DNA of 64,000 nucleotides from Pseudohaliea rubra DSM 19751 (GTDB lineage Bacteria > Pseudomonadota > Gammaproteobacteria > Pseudomonadales > Halieaceae): positions 1 to 64,000 of the forward strand of contig NZ_KN234748.1 in the NCBI RefSeq assembly GCF_000764025.1. The letters are read 5' to 3'. The position numbers and the translations under genes are program-made. The notes beneath the pieces are model-generated. The model was given only the letters and a program-made list of their open reading frames with translations, ran no database searches and was not told the origin of the DNA. This document shows positions 1 through 14,196 of the stretch, piece after piece. Each line of letters opens with the position of its first letter. Positions within the stretch are counted from its first letter, which is position 1.

Positions 1-381
1 GGCCGCTTCGGCGCGGCGGCCTGGCTGCTGCCGCGGCCTGAGCCCTTCGTCGCGCCGGCGCCCCGATCCCTGGCGCCCGGGGAGGCGTTGGCGGTCCCGG
101 GAGTAGGCACGCTACGCGTCGCCGGTAGCGGCGAAGGCGAGCCCCCGTTGCTGGCCTTCCGCCGTGGCGGGGAGCGTCTGCAGCTGGCCGGAGAAACGCA
201 TCGGCGACGGCTGAAGACGCTGTTCCAGGAGGCCGGCGTGCCGCCCTGGTGGCGGGCGCGGCTGCCCTTGCTGCGAAATAGTGAGGGCCGGGTGCTGGCG
301 GCCGGCGAGCGCTGGCGGGCCGAGGGCTGTCCCTGGGGGCTATGCTGGGATCGGTCGGGGGTTGATTACCGGGACGGCTGA
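1..381 (+). CDS. tilS: tRNA(Ile)-lysidine synthase TilS, C-terminal part (truncated by window edge)
   Basis: The frame is open from base 1 and ends at TGA 379-381, giving 126 residues of a C-terminal domain. The stretch FRRGGERLQLAGETHRRRLK followed by LFQEAGVPPWWRARLPLL is the typical C-terminal tRNA-binding region of TilS, which converts the wobble cytidine of tRNA-Ile(CAU) to lysidine. The catalytic PP-loop domain lies outside the window. Position directly upstream of pyrG matches the usual gammaproteobacterial order. Identification rests only on this domain and the context. Confidence 0.85.
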   Translation, partial: GRFGAAAWLLPRPEPFVAPAPRSLAPGEALAVPGVGTLRVAGSGEGEPPLLAFRRGGERLQLAGETHRRRLKTLFQEAGVPPWWRARLPLLRNSEGRVLAAGERWRAEGCPWGLCWDRSGVDYRDG

Positions 382-608
382 TTCGGGCTGAGGCGCCTTC
401 TCGCGCCGAGGCTCCCGGGCCTGTTGCCGGCTTTGTCGCCGTGGGGACGCCGCGTCCACAGGGCCTCGCAGGCGCCTTTTCAATTGAGCGGCCGGGGTCT
501 TTCTGGTAGCCTTCAACGCCATCTTTTCGCAGGACTTGCGCGGTGAGCGTGGCGACCGGCACGCCGGCCCGTTGCGGTGTTGTGGGCTCCCTGACAACGG
601 CGTACTAA

Positions 609-4449
<3,841 letters not shown>

Positions 4450-4459
4450 GGGCGCGCCC

Positions 4460-4762
4460 TTGCGCTGGCTGCTGCTCGTCCTCGCCTGCCTGGTTCTTGT
4501 CCTCCAGTACCGGCTGTGGTTTGCCGAAGGCAGCCTCGCCGAGCGCCAGCGGCTGCAGCGCCTGGTACAGGACGGCGAGCGCGACAACGCCCGGCTCCGG
4601 GCGCGCAACGAGGAGCTGGCCAGGGAAGTGCTCGACCTGCAGTCGGGCAAGGCCGTGGTCGAGCAGCGGGCGCGGGAGGAGTTGAACCTCGTGGGCGATG
4701 GTGAGGTGTTCTATCAGTTCCTGGAGGAGGGGGCCACGCCGTCCCCGCCGCGCAAGCCGTGA
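4460..4762 (+). CDS. ftsB: Cell division protein FtsB
   Basis: 100 residues starting with TTG. One N-terminal membrane helix (LLLVLACLVLVLQYRLW) is followed by a charged periplasmic coiled coil (RQRLQRLVQDGERDNARLRA onward). This is the FtsB/DivIC architecture, which bridges FtsL and FtsQ in the divisome. It sits 10 bases after eno and its TGA overlaps the ispD GTG by 4 bases, the classic eno-ftsB-ispD order. Identification rests on topology plus strong synteny. Confidence 0.93.
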   Translation: MRWLLLVLACLVLVLQYRLWFAEGSLAERQRLQRLVQDGERDNARLRARNEELAREVLDLQSGKAVVEQRAREELNLVGDGEVFYQFLEEGATPSPPRKP

Positions 4763-5442
4763 ACTGCTGGGGCGTTATCCCCGCTGCTGGCATCGGCAGT
4801 CGCCTCGGCGCCGCCGTCCCCAAGCAGTACCTCGAAATCGCCGGTCGCACCCTGCTAGAACACAGCCTGCGTGCGCTTTTCGCTGACGCGCGGGTGAAAG
4901 GCGTTGCCGTGGCCCTGCGTGCCGGCGACGAGCGGGCCGCTGCCCTCGCATGCCTGCAGGACCCGCGGGTGCTGCGGGTAGAGGGCGGGGCCGAGCGCGC
5001 TGACTCGGTCGCGGCCGGCCTCGCTGCCCTGGGCGAGCGCGCCGCCGAGGACGACTGGGTCTTGGTTCACGATGCGGCGCGCCCCTGCCTCGACGCCAAG
5101 AGCCTCGGCGCCCTTATCGACGCCGTGGCCGCCGGCGGCAGCGGCGCGATCCTTGCCCAGCCGGTCAGTGATACGGTGAAGCGCAGCGATGACGGCAACA
5201 CCGTGGCGGCCACCGTGGACCGCCGCAGTCTGTGGCTCGCGCAGACGCCGCAGTTGTTCCGCCTCGGCGAGCTGACCCGGGCGCTGGCGGGTGCCGGCGC
5301 GGTTACCGACGAGGCCTCGGCTATGGAGGCTGCCGGCCACCCCGTGGGCCTTGTGCCGGGGCCCCGGACTAACTTCAAGGTGACCACCGCAGACGATCTT
5401 TTACTGGCACGCTGCCTGCTGGCGGCGGGGGAGAACAGTTGA
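4759..5442 (+). CDS. ispD: 2-C-methyl-D-erythritol 4-phosphate cytidylyltransferase
   Basis: 227 residues, GTG start overlapping the ftsB stop (GTGA). This is the MEP-pathway step that couples CTP to methylerythritol phosphate. The N-terminal nucleotide-binding loop [18 protein letters not shown] and the segments [10 protein letters not shown] and ADDLLLAR are diagnostic. It is followed by ispF with a 1-base TGATG overlap. The presence of MEP genes matters because an HMG-CoA reductase is also encoded in this window (55471-56655). Confidence 0.97.
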   Translation: MNCWGVIPAAGIGSRLGAAVPKQYLEIAGRTLLEHSLRALFADARVKGVAVALRAGDERAAALACLQDPRVLRVEGGAERADSVAAGLAALGERAAEDDWVLVHDAARPCLDAKSLGALIDAVAAGGSGAILAQPVSDTVKRSDDGNTVAATVDRRSLWLAQTPQLFRLGELTRALAGAGAVTDEASAMEAAGHPVGLVPGPRTNFKVTTADDLLLARCLLAAGENS

Positions 5443-5921
5443 TGCGTATCGGCCATGGCTACGATGTCCACCGCTTCTGCGACGGCGATCACGTCATCCT
5501 CGGCGGTGTGCGCATCGATCACGAGCAGGCGCTCGCAGCACACTCTGATGGCGATGTGGTGCTGCACGCGCTCTGCGATGCACTCCTCGGCGCCATTGGC
5601 GCTGGCGATATCGGCCGTCACTTTCCCGATGATGATGCGGCCTGGGCCGGGGCCGACAGCCGCGACCTGCTGCGGCGGGTGATGGCGCAAGTGCAGAGCG
5701 CCGGTTTCCTGCTCGGCAACGCCGATCTCACGGTAATCGCCCAGGCGCCGCGGCTGGCGATGCATATTCCCAGCATGATCGAGCGCATCGCCGCCGACTG
5801 CGCGGCCGATCTGGACGCGGTCAATGTCAAGGCCACCACTACCGAGGGCCTCGGCTTCTGTGGCCGCCGCGAGGGTATCGCGGCCCACGCGGTGGTGCTG
5901 CTGGTCCCCGCAAGCCCGTGA
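5442..5921 (+). CDS. ispF: 2-C-methyl-D-erythritol 2,4-cyclodiphosphate synthase
   Basis: 159 residues from the ATG that shares one base with the ispD stop codon; a TTG one codon earlier is in frame but less likely. It forms the cyclic diphosphate of the MEP isoprenoid pathway. Metal and substrate motifs are GHGYDVHRF (residues 4-12), [19 protein letters not shown] and the C-terminal [20 protein letters not shown]. Separate ispD and ispF genes, not an ispDF fusion. The truD GTG overlaps its stop by 4 bases. Confidence 0.97.
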   Translation: MRIGHGYDVHRFCDGDHVILGGVRIDHEQALAAHSDGDVVLHALCDALLGAIGAGDIGRHFPDDDAAWAGADSRDLLRRVMAQVQSAGFLLGNADLTVIAQAPRLAMHIPSMIERIAADCAADLDAVNVKATTTEGLGFCGRREGIAAHAVVLLVPASP

Positions 5922-6973
5922 CCGGCCCCTGGCCCTCGCCCCGGGGCGCGGCGGTGGCGACGGCCCGGCTGCGGGTCCTGCCGGAGGATTTCCAGGTCGA
6001 TGAACAGCTCGGCTTCGAACCTGAGGGCGAGGGCGAGCACCTGTTCCTGTCTCTGCGCAAGCGCGGCCTCGACACCGAGGCCGTAGCCCAGCGCCTGGCG
6101 CGCTGGGCGGCGGTAGCGCCGAGTGCCGTGAGTTATGCCGGGCGCAAGGACCGTCACGCGGTAACCACGCAATGGTTCAGCGTACAGCTGCCCGGCCGGG
6201 CTGACCCGGATCCGGCCCTGCTCGCCGAGGACGAGGCGCTGGCGGTGCTGGCGATGGCCCGGCACCCGCGTAAGCTGCGCCGGGGGGTACACCGGGGCAA
6301 TGCCTTCCGTCTGCGCCTGCGCGAGCTCACCCCGGTGGGCGGGGGCGATCTGCGCGGGCCCCTGGAGGCACGGCTGCTCGATCTTTCCCGCCGTGGCGCG
6401 CCGAACTACTTTGGCGAGCAGCGTTTCGGCAGCGGCGGTAGCAATCTCGCTCAGGCGCGGCGCTGGCGCGACGGCGGTCGCCCGCCCGGGGGCCGGGGCC
6501 GACGCGGCATGCTGCTCTCCGCGCTGCGCGCCGAGGCTTTCAATACACTGCTTGCCGAGCGCGTCCGCGCCGGTGACTGGGAGACCGTCGCCCCCGGTGA
6601 CGTGTGTCAGCTCGCTGGCAGCCGCAGCCTCTTTGCCCACGACGGCAGCGATGATCTGGCGGCGCGGGCCGCTGCCGGCGATCTCCACCTGGCGCTGCCG
6701 CTGCCGGGCCGCGGTGAGCGCCGGGAAGGGGCGGACGCCCGCGCCCGGCAGGATGCGGCCTGGTCGTCTCTCGTTACCGATCTTGCCCACCTCGAGCGCG
6801 TCGGCGTGGAGCTCGCGTACCGCGCGGCAAGGGTCCTGCCGGGTGACTTTGCCTGGGAGTTTTGTGATGATGGTTCCCTTATTCTGACCTTCACGCTGGT
6901 CACGGGCAGCTTCGCCACAGCGGTGGTCGCCGAGCTGGTGGATTATTCTCACAAGGAGCAAGCGGGGCCGTGA
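5918..6973 (+). CDS. truD: tRNA pseudouridine(13) synthase TruD
   Basis: 351 residues with GTG start. TruD isomerises U13 of tRNA-Glu. The catalytic aspartate lies in [14 protein letters not shown] (Asp78). [13 protein letters not shown] and the long TruD insertion domain in the middle are visible. It overlaps ispF (GTGA) and the following pcm (GTGA), so ispD-ispF-truD-pcm-DUF368 are translationally coupled. surE, which commonly lies between truD and pcm, is missing. Confidence 0.96.
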   Translation: MTGPWPSPRGAAVATARLRVLPEDFQVDEQLGFEPEGEGEHLFLSLRKRGLDTEAVAQRLARWAAVAPSAVSYAGRKDRHAVTTQWFSVQLPGRADPDPALLAEDEALAVLAMARHPRKLRRGVHRGNAFRLRLRELTPVGGGDLRGPLEARLLDLSRRGAPNYFGEQRFGSGGSNLAQARRWRDGGRPPGGRGRRGMLLSALRAEAFNTLLAERVRAGDWETVAPGDVCQLAGSRSLFAHDGSDDLAARAAAGDLHLALPLPGRGERREGADARARQDAAWSSLVTDLAHLERVGVELAYRAARVLPGDFAWEFCDDGSLILTFTLVTGSFATAVVAELVDYSHKEQAGP

Positions 6974-7632
6974 ACAGTCCGGATCTGGCCGGTATCGGCA
7001 TGACGTCGCAGCGGACCCGTGAGCGGCTCATCGAGCGGCTCCGGGAGCAGGGCATCGATGACTTCGCGGTGCTCGAGGTGATGCGCTCCACGCCCCGGCA
7101 TCTGTTCCTTGACGAGGCCATGGCCCACCGCGCCTACGAAGATACGGCGCTGCCCATCGGCTACCAGCAGACGCTGTCGCAGCCCTATGTTGTCGCCCGC
7201 ATGACATCCCTGCTCCTCGCCGGCGGCAGCCTGGAGCGTGTGCTCGAGGTCGGCAGCGGCTCGGGTTACCAGACGGCGATCCTCGCCCAGCTTGTCGGCC
7301 AGGTTTATGCGGTGGAGCGCATCAAGCCCCTCCTCGAAGCCTCGCGCAAGCGCCTGCGCCGGCTCAAGCTGCGTAACGTGCGCTTGCGCCACGGCGACGG
7401 CATGCTCGGCTGGCCCGAGGAGGGGCCCTTCGATGGCGTGCTCTGCGCTGCGGCGCCGGAACAGGTGCCCGAGGCGCTGCTTGCCCAGCTCGCTCCCGGG
7501 GGGCGTCTGGTCCTTCCGGTGGGGGGGGGCCTGCAGCACCTCAAGGTGATCACCCGCGACGGCGACGACTTTCGCAGCGAGACCTTCGACGCCGTGCGTT
7601 TCGTTCCCCTGCGCCCCGGGGTGCAGCGGTGA
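6970..7632 (+). CDS. pcm: Protein-L-isoaspartate O-methyltransferase
   Basis: 220 residues, GTG start overlapping the truD stop. It methylates isoaspartyl residues in damaged proteins using S-adenosylmethionine. Evidence: [17 protein letters not shown] at the N-terminus, the substrate loop [14 protein letters not shown] and SAM motif [19 protein letters not shown]. Its GTGA end overlaps the next gene. Location next to nlpD-rpoS is conserved and fits a stationary-phase repair role. Confidence 0.96.
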   Translation: MNSPDLAGIGMTSQRTRERLIERLREQGIDDFAVLEVMRSTPRHLFLDEAMAHRAYEDTALPIGYQQTLSQPYVVARMTSLLLAGGSLERVLEVGSGSGYQTAILAQLVGQVYAVERIKPLLEASRKRLRRLKLRNVRLRHGDGMLGWPEEGPFDGVLCAAAPEQVPEALLAQLAPGGRLVLPVGGGLQHLKVITRDGDDFRSETFDAVRFVPLRPGVQR

Positions 7633-8600
7633 CCCATCATTCGCCGACGGCGGATAGCGCCGATGAGCCTGCCGCGGGCCCCGACAACCGGCCTACGCCG
7701 GTCCCGGGGCCCGGTTTGGGCGGTGTTTTCGTGCGCGGCCTGCTCATGGGCGCGGCCGACGTCGTTCCCGGTGTGTCCGGTGGCACCATCGCCTTCATCA
7801 CCGGTATCTACGATCGCCTTCTCGGCGCCCTGAGCGCCTTCGGTCTGCCGGTATTTCGGCTCCTCCTGGCCGGGCGCTTGGCGGGCGCTTTCCGGCGGGT
7901 CGATGGGGCCTTCCTGCTGGTGCTCCTTGCCGGCATTGTCACCAGCGTCGGTACGCTCGCCCATCTCATCGGCTGGCTGCTGGACGCGCATCCGGTGCTG
8001 CTCTGGGCCTTCTTCTTCGGGCTTATCGCCGGCTCGGCGCTCTGGCTGCTGCGGCAGGTGCCGCACTGGAGCAGCGCGATAGTTCTTGCTGTGCTGATCG
8101 GTCTCCTAGCGGCTGCCGCCGTTTCCCTGTCGCCGGCAGTGCGCTTCGACGGCGGCGCCGCGGCGCTGTTCTTCGCGGGCTTTTTCGCCATCTGCGCGAT
8201 GATCCTGCCGGGGGTGTCCGGCAGCTTCATCCTGGTATTGCTCGGCATGTACGACCCCGTGCTGGCTGCCGTGGAGAGCTTCGATCTTGCCGCCCTCGGT
8301 CTGTTCGCGGCCGGTGCTGCCTGCGGTCTGCTTGCCTTCGCGCGGTTTCTGCACTGGCTCCTGGCGCGCTTTCACGGTCCCGCCATGGGCCTGCTCACCG
8401 GCTTTCTCGCCGGTTCGCTCCTCGCCGTCTGGCCCTGGAAGCTGGCAACGGGGGCGGGGCAGCTACTGCCGGTCTTCCCGGACACCTGGTCTGCGGCCCA
8501 GGGCACTTCGGCGCAGCTGCTGCCGTCGCTTCTCTTCATGACCCTTGGTTTCGCGCTTGTGTGGCAGCTGGAGCGGCGCTGGGGCGACCCGGGGACCTGA
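7629..8600 (+). CDS. DUF368 membrane protein (undecaprenyl-phosphate translocase, PopT family)
   Basis: 323 residues, GTG start overlapping the pcm stop. After a roughly 35-residue Pro-rich cytoplasmic N-terminus there are about eight to nine hydrophobic segments. The paired signatures [25 protein letters not shown] and [22 protein letters not shown] define DUF368. Members of this family have been described as undecaprenyl-phosphate translocases that recycle the lipid carrier to the cytoplasmic face; that function is taken from the family and not shown here. The last gene of the coupled run; nlpD begins 3 bases later. Confidence 0.9.
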   Translation: MTHHSPTADSADEPAAGPDNRPTPVPGPGLGGVFVRGLLMGAADVVPGVSGGTIAFITGIYDRLLGALSAFGLPVFRLLLAGRLAGAFRRVDGAFLLVLLAGIVTSVGTLAHLIGWLLDAHPVLLWAFFFGLIAGSALWLLRQVPHWSSAIVLAVLIGLLAAAAVSLSPAVRFDGGAAALFFAGFFAICAMILPGVSGSFILVLLGMYDPVLAAVESFDLAALGLFAAGAACGLLAFARFLHWLLARFHGPAMGLLTGFLAGSLLAVWPWKLATGAGQLLPVFPDTWSAAQGTSAQLLPSLLFMTLGFALVWQLERRWGDPGT

Positions 8601-8603
8601 GCC

Positions 8604-9392
8604 ATGGGCCCGGGCCGCGGAAGTGCTGCGCTGGCGGCGGTGCTCGGGCTCCTGCTGGGCCTTGCCGCCTGCGGCGGCAATCCCCCGGCGCCGATCGAAG
8701 ACCGCGGCGCGGCCGGCGGCATCGACCGCGCCGGTCGCTATACGGTCGCGTCCGGCGATACGCTTTACAGTATTGCCTTCCGTTTCGGCCTCGACTTCCG
8801 GGGCCTTGCCGCCGCCAACGGTATCGCCGCCCCGTATACGATCTATCCCGGTCAGCGTCTGGCCCTGAAGACCTCGCCGGCCCCCGCAGCGCAGAAGACG
8901 GCGCGGCCGCCGGTGCCGCGAGAGGTGGCAACCGCCACCCCCAGGGTGACGCCGAAGGCTGCTTCCCGGGCCACAGCGCCGGCGCCGCCTCCGCGACCCA
9001 CAGCGGCCAAGGTGTCCGATGCGCCGGTGGCAAGCTGGCGCTGGCCCGCCGCGGGGAAGGTGGCCCGGGGTTTTTCCAGCACCGTACACAAGGGCATTGA
9101 TATCGCCGGTGCGAAGGGCGACCCGGTGCGGGCCAGCGCCGCCGGGAGCGTGGTCTATGCCGGAGCCGGCATCGCGGGCTACGGTCAGCTGCTGATCGTG
9201 CGCCACAATCCACGCTTCCTCAGTGCCTATGGGCACAACGACCGCCTGCTGGTCGGGGAGGGCGAGCCCGTGGCAGCCGGCCAGCGTATCGCCACCCGCG
9301 GCAGCAGCGGCACCGACAGCGTCAAGCTGCACTTTGAGATCCGTCGCGACGGTAAGCCCGTTGATCCGTTGTCGCTGCTGCCAAAGCGCTAG
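8604..9392 (+). CDS. nlpD: NlpD-like murein hydrolase activator lipoprotein (LysM + M23)
   Basis: 262 residues. The lipoprotein signal LLGLAACGG (Cys about 24) is followed by a LysM domain (RYTVASGDTLYSIAFRFG to YPGQRLAL, about 48-91), a Pro/Ala-rich linker and an M23/LytM domain (about 140-262). The LytM domain keeps the family core, with GIDIAGAKGDPVRAS, YAGAGIAGYGQLLIVRH and KLHFEIRRDGKPVDP. NlpD activates septal amidases such as AmiC. It lies immediately upstream of rpoS, the standard nlpD-rpoS pair, and in relatives an rpoS promoter lies inside nlpD. Confidence 0.94.
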   Translation: MGPGRGSAALAAVLGLLLGLAACGGNPPAPIEDRGAAGGIDRAGRYTVASGDTLYSIAFRFGLDFRGLAAANGIAAPYTIYPGQRLALKTSPAPAAQKTARPPVPREVATATPRVTPKAASRATAPAPPPRPTAAKVSDAPVASWRWPAAGKVARGFSSTVHKGIDIAGAKGDPVRASAAGSVVYAGAGIAGYGQLLIVRHNPRFLSAYGHNDRLLVGEGEPVAAGQRIATRGSSGTDSVKLHFEIRRDGKPVDPLSLLPKR

Positions 9393-9509
9393 GCAGGGCT
9401 GCGGGGGTCAGGTCTTGTGACTGCCGCGCTAACCCGTTCAGGTCGTGTCAAGGCTGGTTGTCACAGCTCCCGGCCTTGGGTAATCTCTTTCAGGGTTCTC
9501 TGAATGCAA

Positions 9510-9534
9510 CCTGATCCGCCACTGTGCGGAAAGG
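9510..9534 (+). promoter_or_regulatory. Hairpin overlapping the rpoS ribosome-binding site
   Basis: TCCGC (9515-9519) pairs perfectly with GCGGA (9526-9530) around a 6-base loop. CCT at 9510-9512 can pair with AGG at 9532-9534, part of the AAGGA that precedes the ATG at 9549. The structure could mask the Shine-Dalgarno sequence. Seen in sequence; regulation is inferred. Confidence 0.4.
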
Positions 9535-9548
9535 ACGCTGGCACTCAT

Positions 9549-10562
9549 ATGGGAAGATCAAAGGTCGCGCACGGTAACGACACTGCGCGCAAAGGGGGGC
9601 CACAGCCCGCGGATGTCTCGGAGTTGTTGTCTGCTGACAATCCCTTTGCTGCTCTGGAGGACGGTGACGGCAACCCCCCTGCCGAGGCTTCCGGAGAAAA
9701 CGAGGTGTTCGAGCCCGGCAGTAACGAACGCAGCCTCGATGCCACGCAGCTTTATCTCAGTGAAATCGGTTTCTCGCCGCTGCTGACGGCGGACGAAGAG
9801 AAGCACTTCGCGCGCCTCGCCCTCGGCGGCGACGAAGCAGCGCGGAAGCGCATGATCGAGAGTAACCTCCGGCTCGTGGTGAAGATCGCGCGCCGCTACC
9901 TGCACCGCGGCCTGTCGCTGCTCGACCTCATTGAGGAAGGCAACCTCGGCCTCATGCGTGCCGTGGAGAAGTTCGACCCCGAGCGGGGCTTCCGCTTCTC
10001 TACCTACGCGACCTGGTGGATCCGCCAGACCATGGAGCGGGCCATCATGAATCAGACCCGCACCATCCGTCTGCCCATCCACGTGGTCAAGGAGCTCAAC
10101 GTCTATCTGCGCGCGGCGCGGGAGCTGACCCAGAAGCTGGACCACGAGCCGAGCGCAGAAGAAATCGCCGATATGCTCGACAAGCCCGTGGAAGATGTCA
10201 TCCGGCTTCTCGGTCTCAACGAGCGCATCGCCTCCATGGATGCACCCCTCGGGCCGGAATCAGAGACCTCGGTGGTCGATACCATTGCCGACGAGGCTGC
10301 CCTGGATCCTTCGGACCTCCTGCAGGACCGGGATGTCGCCGAGGGCATTGTGCTGTGGCTGGATGAACTGAACGAAAAGCAGCGCGAGGTCGTTGCCCGG
10401 CGCTTCGGCCTGCTCGGCCACGAGACGGCGACGCTGGAAGAAGTGGGACAGGAAATCGGCCTGACCCGGGAGCGTGTGCGGCAGATCCAGGTGGAGGCGC
10501 TGAAGCGGCTGCGCCGGATCATGGAGCGCCAGGGTCTCTCCGTCGACGCACTGCTCCACTAG
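9549..10562 (+). CDS. rpoS: RNA polymerase sigma factor RpoS
   Basis: 337 residues from the ATG at 9549, preceded by AAGGA 13 bases upstream; an in-frame ATG at 9504 would add 15 residues. This is the stationary-phase and general stress sigma factor. Visible regions: 1.2 ([20 protein letters not shown]), 2 ([20 protein letters not shown] and [17 protein letters not shown]), 3 ([19 protein letters not shown]) and the region 4 helix-turn-helix ([27 protein letters not shown]). The acidic, variable N-terminus is typical. Located after nlpD and convergent with fdxA. Confidence 0.97.
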   Translation: MGRSKVAHGNDTARKGGPQPADVSELLSADNPFAALEDGDGNPPAEASGENEVFEPGSNERSLDATQLYLSEIGFSPLLTADEEKHFARLALGGDEAARKRMIESNLRLVVKIARRYLHRGLSLLDLIEEGNLGLMRAVEKFDPERGFRFSTYATWWIRQTMERAIMNQTRTIRLPIHVVKELNVYLRAARELTQKLDHEPSAEEIADMLDKPVEDVIRLLGLNERIASMDAPLGPESETSVVDTIADEAALDPSDLLQDRDVAEGIVLWLDELNEKQREVVARRFGLLGHETATLEEVGQEIGLTRERVRQIQVEALKRLRRIMERQGLSVDALLH

Positions 10563-10578
10563 GGGCGGGGCTTGCGCG

Positions 10579-10598
10579 CCGGGGCGGAGAAGCCCCGG
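10579..10598. terminator. GC-rich hairpin between convergent rpoS and fdxA
   Basis: CCGGGGC (10579-10585) and GCCCCGG (10592-10598) form a perfect 7-bp stem with a 6-base loop, 16 bases after the rpoS stop and 6 bases beyond the fdxA stop. There is no T-run on either strand, so it may be a weak bidirectional terminator or an mRNA 3'-end stabiliser. Confidence 0.45.
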
Positions 10599-10604
10599 AG
10601 ATAC

Positions 10605-10928
10605 TCAGCGCTGAAGCAACTCCAGCTTGTTCGGTTTGCCTGCCCACTCTTCGGCCTCGGGCAGCGCTTCCTTCATTTCCGTGATGTTCGGCCACACCTC
10701 GGAAAGCTCCGCGTTGAGCTCGAGGAAGGCCTGCTGGTCCGCCGGGAGCTCGTCCTCGGAAAAGATGGCGTCGACCGGGCACTCGGGCTCGCAGAGAGCG
10801 CAGTCGATGCACTCGTCCGGGTGTATAACCAGGAAATTCGGTCCCTCGTAGAAGCAGTCCACGGGGCACACCTCGACGCAGTCCGTGTGCTTGCAGTTGA
10901 TGCAGTCCTCACCTACTACGAACGTCAT
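10605..10928 (-). CDS. fdxA: Ferredoxin FdxA (3Fe-4S/4Fe-4S, 7Fe type)
   Basis: 107 residues from the ATG at 10928, chosen because AAGGCGG sits 8 bases upstream; an in-frame GTG at 10937 is also possible. Two cluster motifs are seen: [21 protein letters not shown] (3Fe-4S plus one 4Fe ligand) and [16 protein letters not shown] (4Fe-4S). The C-terminal extension ([20 protein letters not shown]) is typical of the 7Fe FdxA family of Azotobacter and Pseudomonas. The rpoS-fdxA-mutS neighbourhood is conserved. Its electron-transfer partner is not evident here. Confidence 0.95.
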   Translation of the reverse strand: MTFVVGEDCINCKHTDCVEVCPVDCFYEGPNFLVIHPDECIDCALCEPECPVDAIFSEDELPADQQAFLELNAELSEVWPNITEMKEALPEAEEWAGKPNKLELLQR

Positions 10929-11073
10929 AGCTGTCACCGCCTTAATTGCTGGGCAAATCGGAAAACGGCGCTAGTGTAGCGGCCAGGGGGCCTTACGGGA
11001 AGGGCGGCCGGGGGGGGAATAAGCCTACAAAACCTGCAGTTATAGCGTCTTATTGATCTGGCGCAGGTTGTGC

Positions 11074-13653
11074 TCAGCGTAGCCGGTCGCGCAGGGCGTA
11101 GAGCCGTGCCAGTGCCTCCCGGGGGGACAGGGCGTCCACGTCCAGCTCGGCAAGTTCGGCCAGGACCGGGTGCTTCGCCGGGTCCGAGAACAGGTCGTTC
11201 TGTGCCGGTGCCGGTGCCGGGGGCGCCGCGGTGCGGCCGGCCTCCAGCTCCCGGAGCTTATCCGCCGCCGCGGCGAGCACGGCCTGGGGGACGCCGGCGA
11301 GCTTCGCCACCTGCAGTCCGAAGCTCTTGCTCGCCGGGCCGGCCTGGATCTGGTGGAGGAACACCACGTGGTCCCGGTGCTCGGTGGCGTCGAGGTGCAC
11401 GTTGACCATGGTCGGGCAGCTCTCGGGCAGGGCCGTCAGCTCGAAGTAGTGCGTGGCGAAGAAGGTAAAGGCGCGCACGCTGCGGGCGAGGTGCACGGCG
11501 GCGGCCCAGGCCAGGCTGAGGCCGTCGAAGGTGCTGGTACCGCGGCCGATCTCGTCCATGAGCACCAGGCTGCGCGGCGTGGCGTTGTGCAGGATGTTCG
11601 CCGTCTCGGTCATTTCCACCATGAAAGTGGAGCGGCCGCTGGCGAGGTCGTCGGCGGCGCCGATGCGGGTGAAGATCCGGTCCATGACGCCGAGGCGCGC
11701 CGATGCCGCCGGCACCCGGCTGCCGCTGTGGGCGAGCAGGGCGATGATCGCATTCTGGCGCATGTAGGTAGACTTGCCGCCCATGTTTGGCCCGGTAATG
11801 AGCAGCATGCGCCGCTCGTCATTGAGCAGCGCATCGTTGGCGATGAAGGGCTCATCGATCACCTGTTCCACCACCAGGTGCCGGCCCTGGCTGACCTCGA
11901 AAACGGCCTCCTCGACGAGCTCAGGGCGGCTGAGTTCGAGGGCGTCGGCGCGCTCGGCGAGGTTGGCGAGCACATCCAGCTCGGCGATGGCGGCGGCCGA
12001 GGTCTTGAGGGGGGCGAGGGCCTCGTTCAACTGGTCCAGCAGGCCATCGTAGAGGGCCTTTTCCCGCGCCAGGGCCCGGCTCTTGCTCGACAGGGCCTTG
12101 TCTTCGAAGGTCTTCAGCTCCGGGGTGATGAAGCGCTCGGCGTTTTTCAGCGTCTGCCGCCGGGTGTAGCGCTCCGGGGCGTCCTTCGCCTGGGCGCGGC
12201 TGATCTCGATGTAGTAGCCGTGCACCCGGTTGTAGCCCACCTTGAGCGTGGACAGGCCCGTGGCCTCGCGCTCGCGCTGCTCGATGGCCACCAGCGTGTC
12301 GCCGGCGTTGCTGGAGATGGCGCGCAGCTCGTCGAGCTCGCTGTCGAAGCCGTCGGCGATGACGCCGCCATCGCGGATCACCGCCGGCGGGTTCTCCACC
12401 AGCGCGCGACCGAGGGTGTCGCGCAGCGCCGGGAACTCACCGAGGGCCGTGCGCAGGGCGGCGAGCCGCGTTGCGTCCCGGTCGGCGAGGTCCGCCGCCA
12501 GCCCGGGCACCGCGTCGAGGGCGACCTGCAGCCGGGTGAGATCCCGGGGGCGCGCGGAGCGCAGGGCGATGCGGGTGAGAATGCGCTCGACGTCGCCGAT
12601 AGGCTTCAGACGCTCCCGCAGGCTCTCGTAGCGATGCCCGCTGAGGAGGACGTCTACCGCGTCCTGGCGCGCCGTAAGCTCCTCACGGTCCGTGAGCGGC
12701 CGGTGCAGCCAGCGGCGCAGCAGCCGGCTGCCCATGACCGTGGCGCAGCGGTCCATGACCCAGCGCAGCGTGTGCTCCTCGCCGCCGGCGAGGTTGCGGT
12801 CGATCTCCAGGTTGCGGCGTGTGGCAGCATCGAGAACGACGCTGTCGCTGCGCCGCTCCACGGCAAGCGCCGTGATGTGCGGCAGGTTCGAGCGCTGCGT
12901 ATCCTTCACGTACTGCAGCAGGCAGCCGGCGGCGCCTACGGCGAGGGTGAGGCCCTCGCAGCCGAAGCCGGCGAGGTCCCGGGTCTGGAACTGCTCGTTC
13001 AGGGCGCGGCGGGCGCTCTCCGGGTCGAACTCCCAGGCCGGCTGCGAGCGGGCCCCGCGGCGGCCGGTGACGGCGGCGTTGCCCAGCTTCTCGTCGTAGA
13101 GGACCTCTGCCGGGTCCAGGCGCTCCAGCTCGCCGCACAGGGCCTCTTCGCCGGCGACCTCCAGAACCCGGAAGGTCCCGCTGGACAGGTCCAGGTGTGC
13201 GATACCGTAATCCTCGCCGCGGGTCGTGATGGCGAGGATGAGCTGGTCCGTGCGCTCGTCCAGCAGCGCTTCGTCCGAGAGCGTGCCCGGGGTGACGATG
13301 CGTACGACCCGCCGCTCCACGGGGCCCTTGCTCTCGGCCGGGTCGCCGATCTGCTCGGCGATCGCCACGGCTACGCCGGCCTTGACCAGCCGGGCAAGAT
13401 AGCCTTCGGCGGCGTGATAGGGCACGCCGGCCATGGGAATGGCTTCCCCGGCGGACTTGCCGCGGGCCGTGAGGGTGATATCCAGCAGCTTCGCCGCCTG
13501 CTTCGCATCGTCGTAGAACAGCTCGTAGAAGTCACCCATGCGGTAGAACAGCAGCTCGTTCGGGTGCTCGCGCTTGATGCGCAGGTACTGCCGCATCATC
13601 GGGGTGTGCTGGTCGTTGCCGCTGCTGGCCGCCACGGGGGTCACTCGCTGCAA
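11074..13653 (-). CDS. mutS: DNA mismatch repair protein MutS
   Basis: 859 residues. The start shown is TTG; a GTG three codons later is possible. It recognises mismatches and recruits MutL. Phe42 and Glu44 in [13 protein letters not shown] are the mismatch-wedging residues. The ATPase domain carries Walker [14 protein letters not shown], Walker [17 protein letters not shown] and the signature [13 protein letters not shown]. The C-terminal tail ends [30 protein letters not shown]. Transcribed away from the toxin-antitoxin genes' upstream side but on the same strand as them and fdxA. Confidence 0.98.
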   Translation of the reverse strand: MQRVTPVAASSGNDQHTPMMRQYLRIKREHPNELLFYRMGDFYELFYDDAKQAAKLLDITLTARGKSAGEAIPMAGVPYHAAEGYLARLVKAGVAVAIAEQIGDPAESKGPVERRVVRIVTPGTLSDEALLDERTDQLILAITTRGEDYGIAHLDLSSGTFRVLEVAGEEALCGELERLDPAEVLYDEKLGNAAVTGRRGARSQPAWEFDPESARRALNEQFQTRDLAGFGCEGLTLAVGAAGCLLQYVKDTQRSNLPHITALAVERRSDSVVLDAATRRNLEIDRNLAGGEEHTLRWVMDRCATVMGSRLLRRWLHRPLTDREELTARQDAVDVLLSGHRYESLRERLKPIGDVERILTRIALRSARPRDLTRLQVALDAVPGLAADLADRDATRLAALRTALGEFPALRDTLGRALVENPPAVIRDGGVIADGFDSELDELRAISSNAGDTLVAIEQREREATGLSTLKVGYNRVHGYYIEISRAQAKDAPERYTRRQTLKNAERFITPELKTFEDKALSSKSRALAREKALYDGLLDQLNEALAPLKTSAAAIAELDVLANLAERADALELSRPELVEEAVFEVSQGRHLVVEQVIDEPFIANDALLNDERRMLLITGPNMGGKSTYMRQNAIIALLAHSGSRVPAASARLGVMDRIFTRIGAADDLASGRSTFMVEMTETANILHNATPRSLVLMDEIGRGTSTFDGLSLAWAAAVHLARSVRAFTFFATHYFELTALPESCPTMVNVHLDATEHRDHVVFLHQIQAGPASKSFGLQVAKLAGVPQAVLAAAADKLRELEAGRTAAPPAPAPAQNDLFSDPAKHPVLAELAELDVDALSPREALARLYALRDRLR

Positions 13654-13716
13654 AACGGTGGATTGTAGGTTAGGGCCCCGGCGCTGTGCCAGCGAGCGCG
13701 GTGCCGGTTAAGGACA

Positions 13717-14196
13717 CTAGCGCCCGGGCGTAATCAGCCTCGGGTCAAAATCGAAGGGTAGAGGCTTGTCATAGGTGATGTATTGATAGTCCTCGTGCTC
13801 CGGGTTGAGCAGGACATTGAATTCCGAGGGAAGCACAGCGCTCGGGACGAGCAGCGCTACAGACTCGTGACTGCTCAGCCACCCGTCACCGTAGGCTCTT
13901 GCAGCCAGTGGCTCCCCGTCCCGCTCGTTCCAGTCCCCGGGCAGATCGTCCGCTGCGGGCGCCGCGACCAGTTCGTCGGGGACCTCCACCCGCATGACCC
14001 AGTACAGCTGCAACTTATCGGTCTGCTGCAGGTTGGCAAGCACCTCAAGCACAGCCAGCGGCAGTGACGTTGAGGTGTAGACGATGCGGTGACCTTTGCT
14101 ATGCCAGCGCTGTGAGCTGTGCAGTCCGCCGATACCGGACATCATCTGTTTGCCGTTCCTCGCATGCTGCGCCTGAGCAATGCGGTGCACGACCAT
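13717..14196 (-). CDS. RES-domain toxin (NAD+-consuming) of a RES-Xre toxin-antitoxin pair
   Basis: 159 residues. The three hallmark residues of the RES family are visible: Arg in GGLHSSQRWHSKGHRIVYTS, Glu in LPLAVLEVLANL and Ser in VPSAVLPSEFNVLLNPEH. Characterised RES toxins deplete cellular NAD+ by phosphorolysis or glycohydrolysis; this is family knowledge. The ATG (14194-14196) shares one base with the TGA of the upstream antitoxin gene (TGATG), so translation is coupled. Lower-GC codons near the N-terminus and the position between mutS and recA suggest acquisition by transfer. Confidence 0.9.
   Translation of the reverse strand: MVVHRIAQAQHARNGKQMMSGIGGLHSSQRWHSKGHRIVYTSTSLPLAVLEVLANLQQTDKLQLYWVMRVEVPDELVAAPAADDLPGDWNERDGEPLAARAYGDGWLSSHESVALLVPSAVLPSEFNVLLNPEHEDYQYITYDKPLPFDFDPRLITPGR

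Noticed and set aside
9500-9550. Resemblance to part of a cobalamin riboswitch (CCGCCACTGTGCGGAAAGG) before rpoS
   Set aside because: The B12 box and the other conserved helices are missing and rpoS is not a B12-regulated gene; a simple hairpin explains the sequence.
11170-13668. 832-codon open frame antisense to mutS
   Set aside because: An effect of high GC and codon bias opposite a certain gene; the protein has no recognisable domains.
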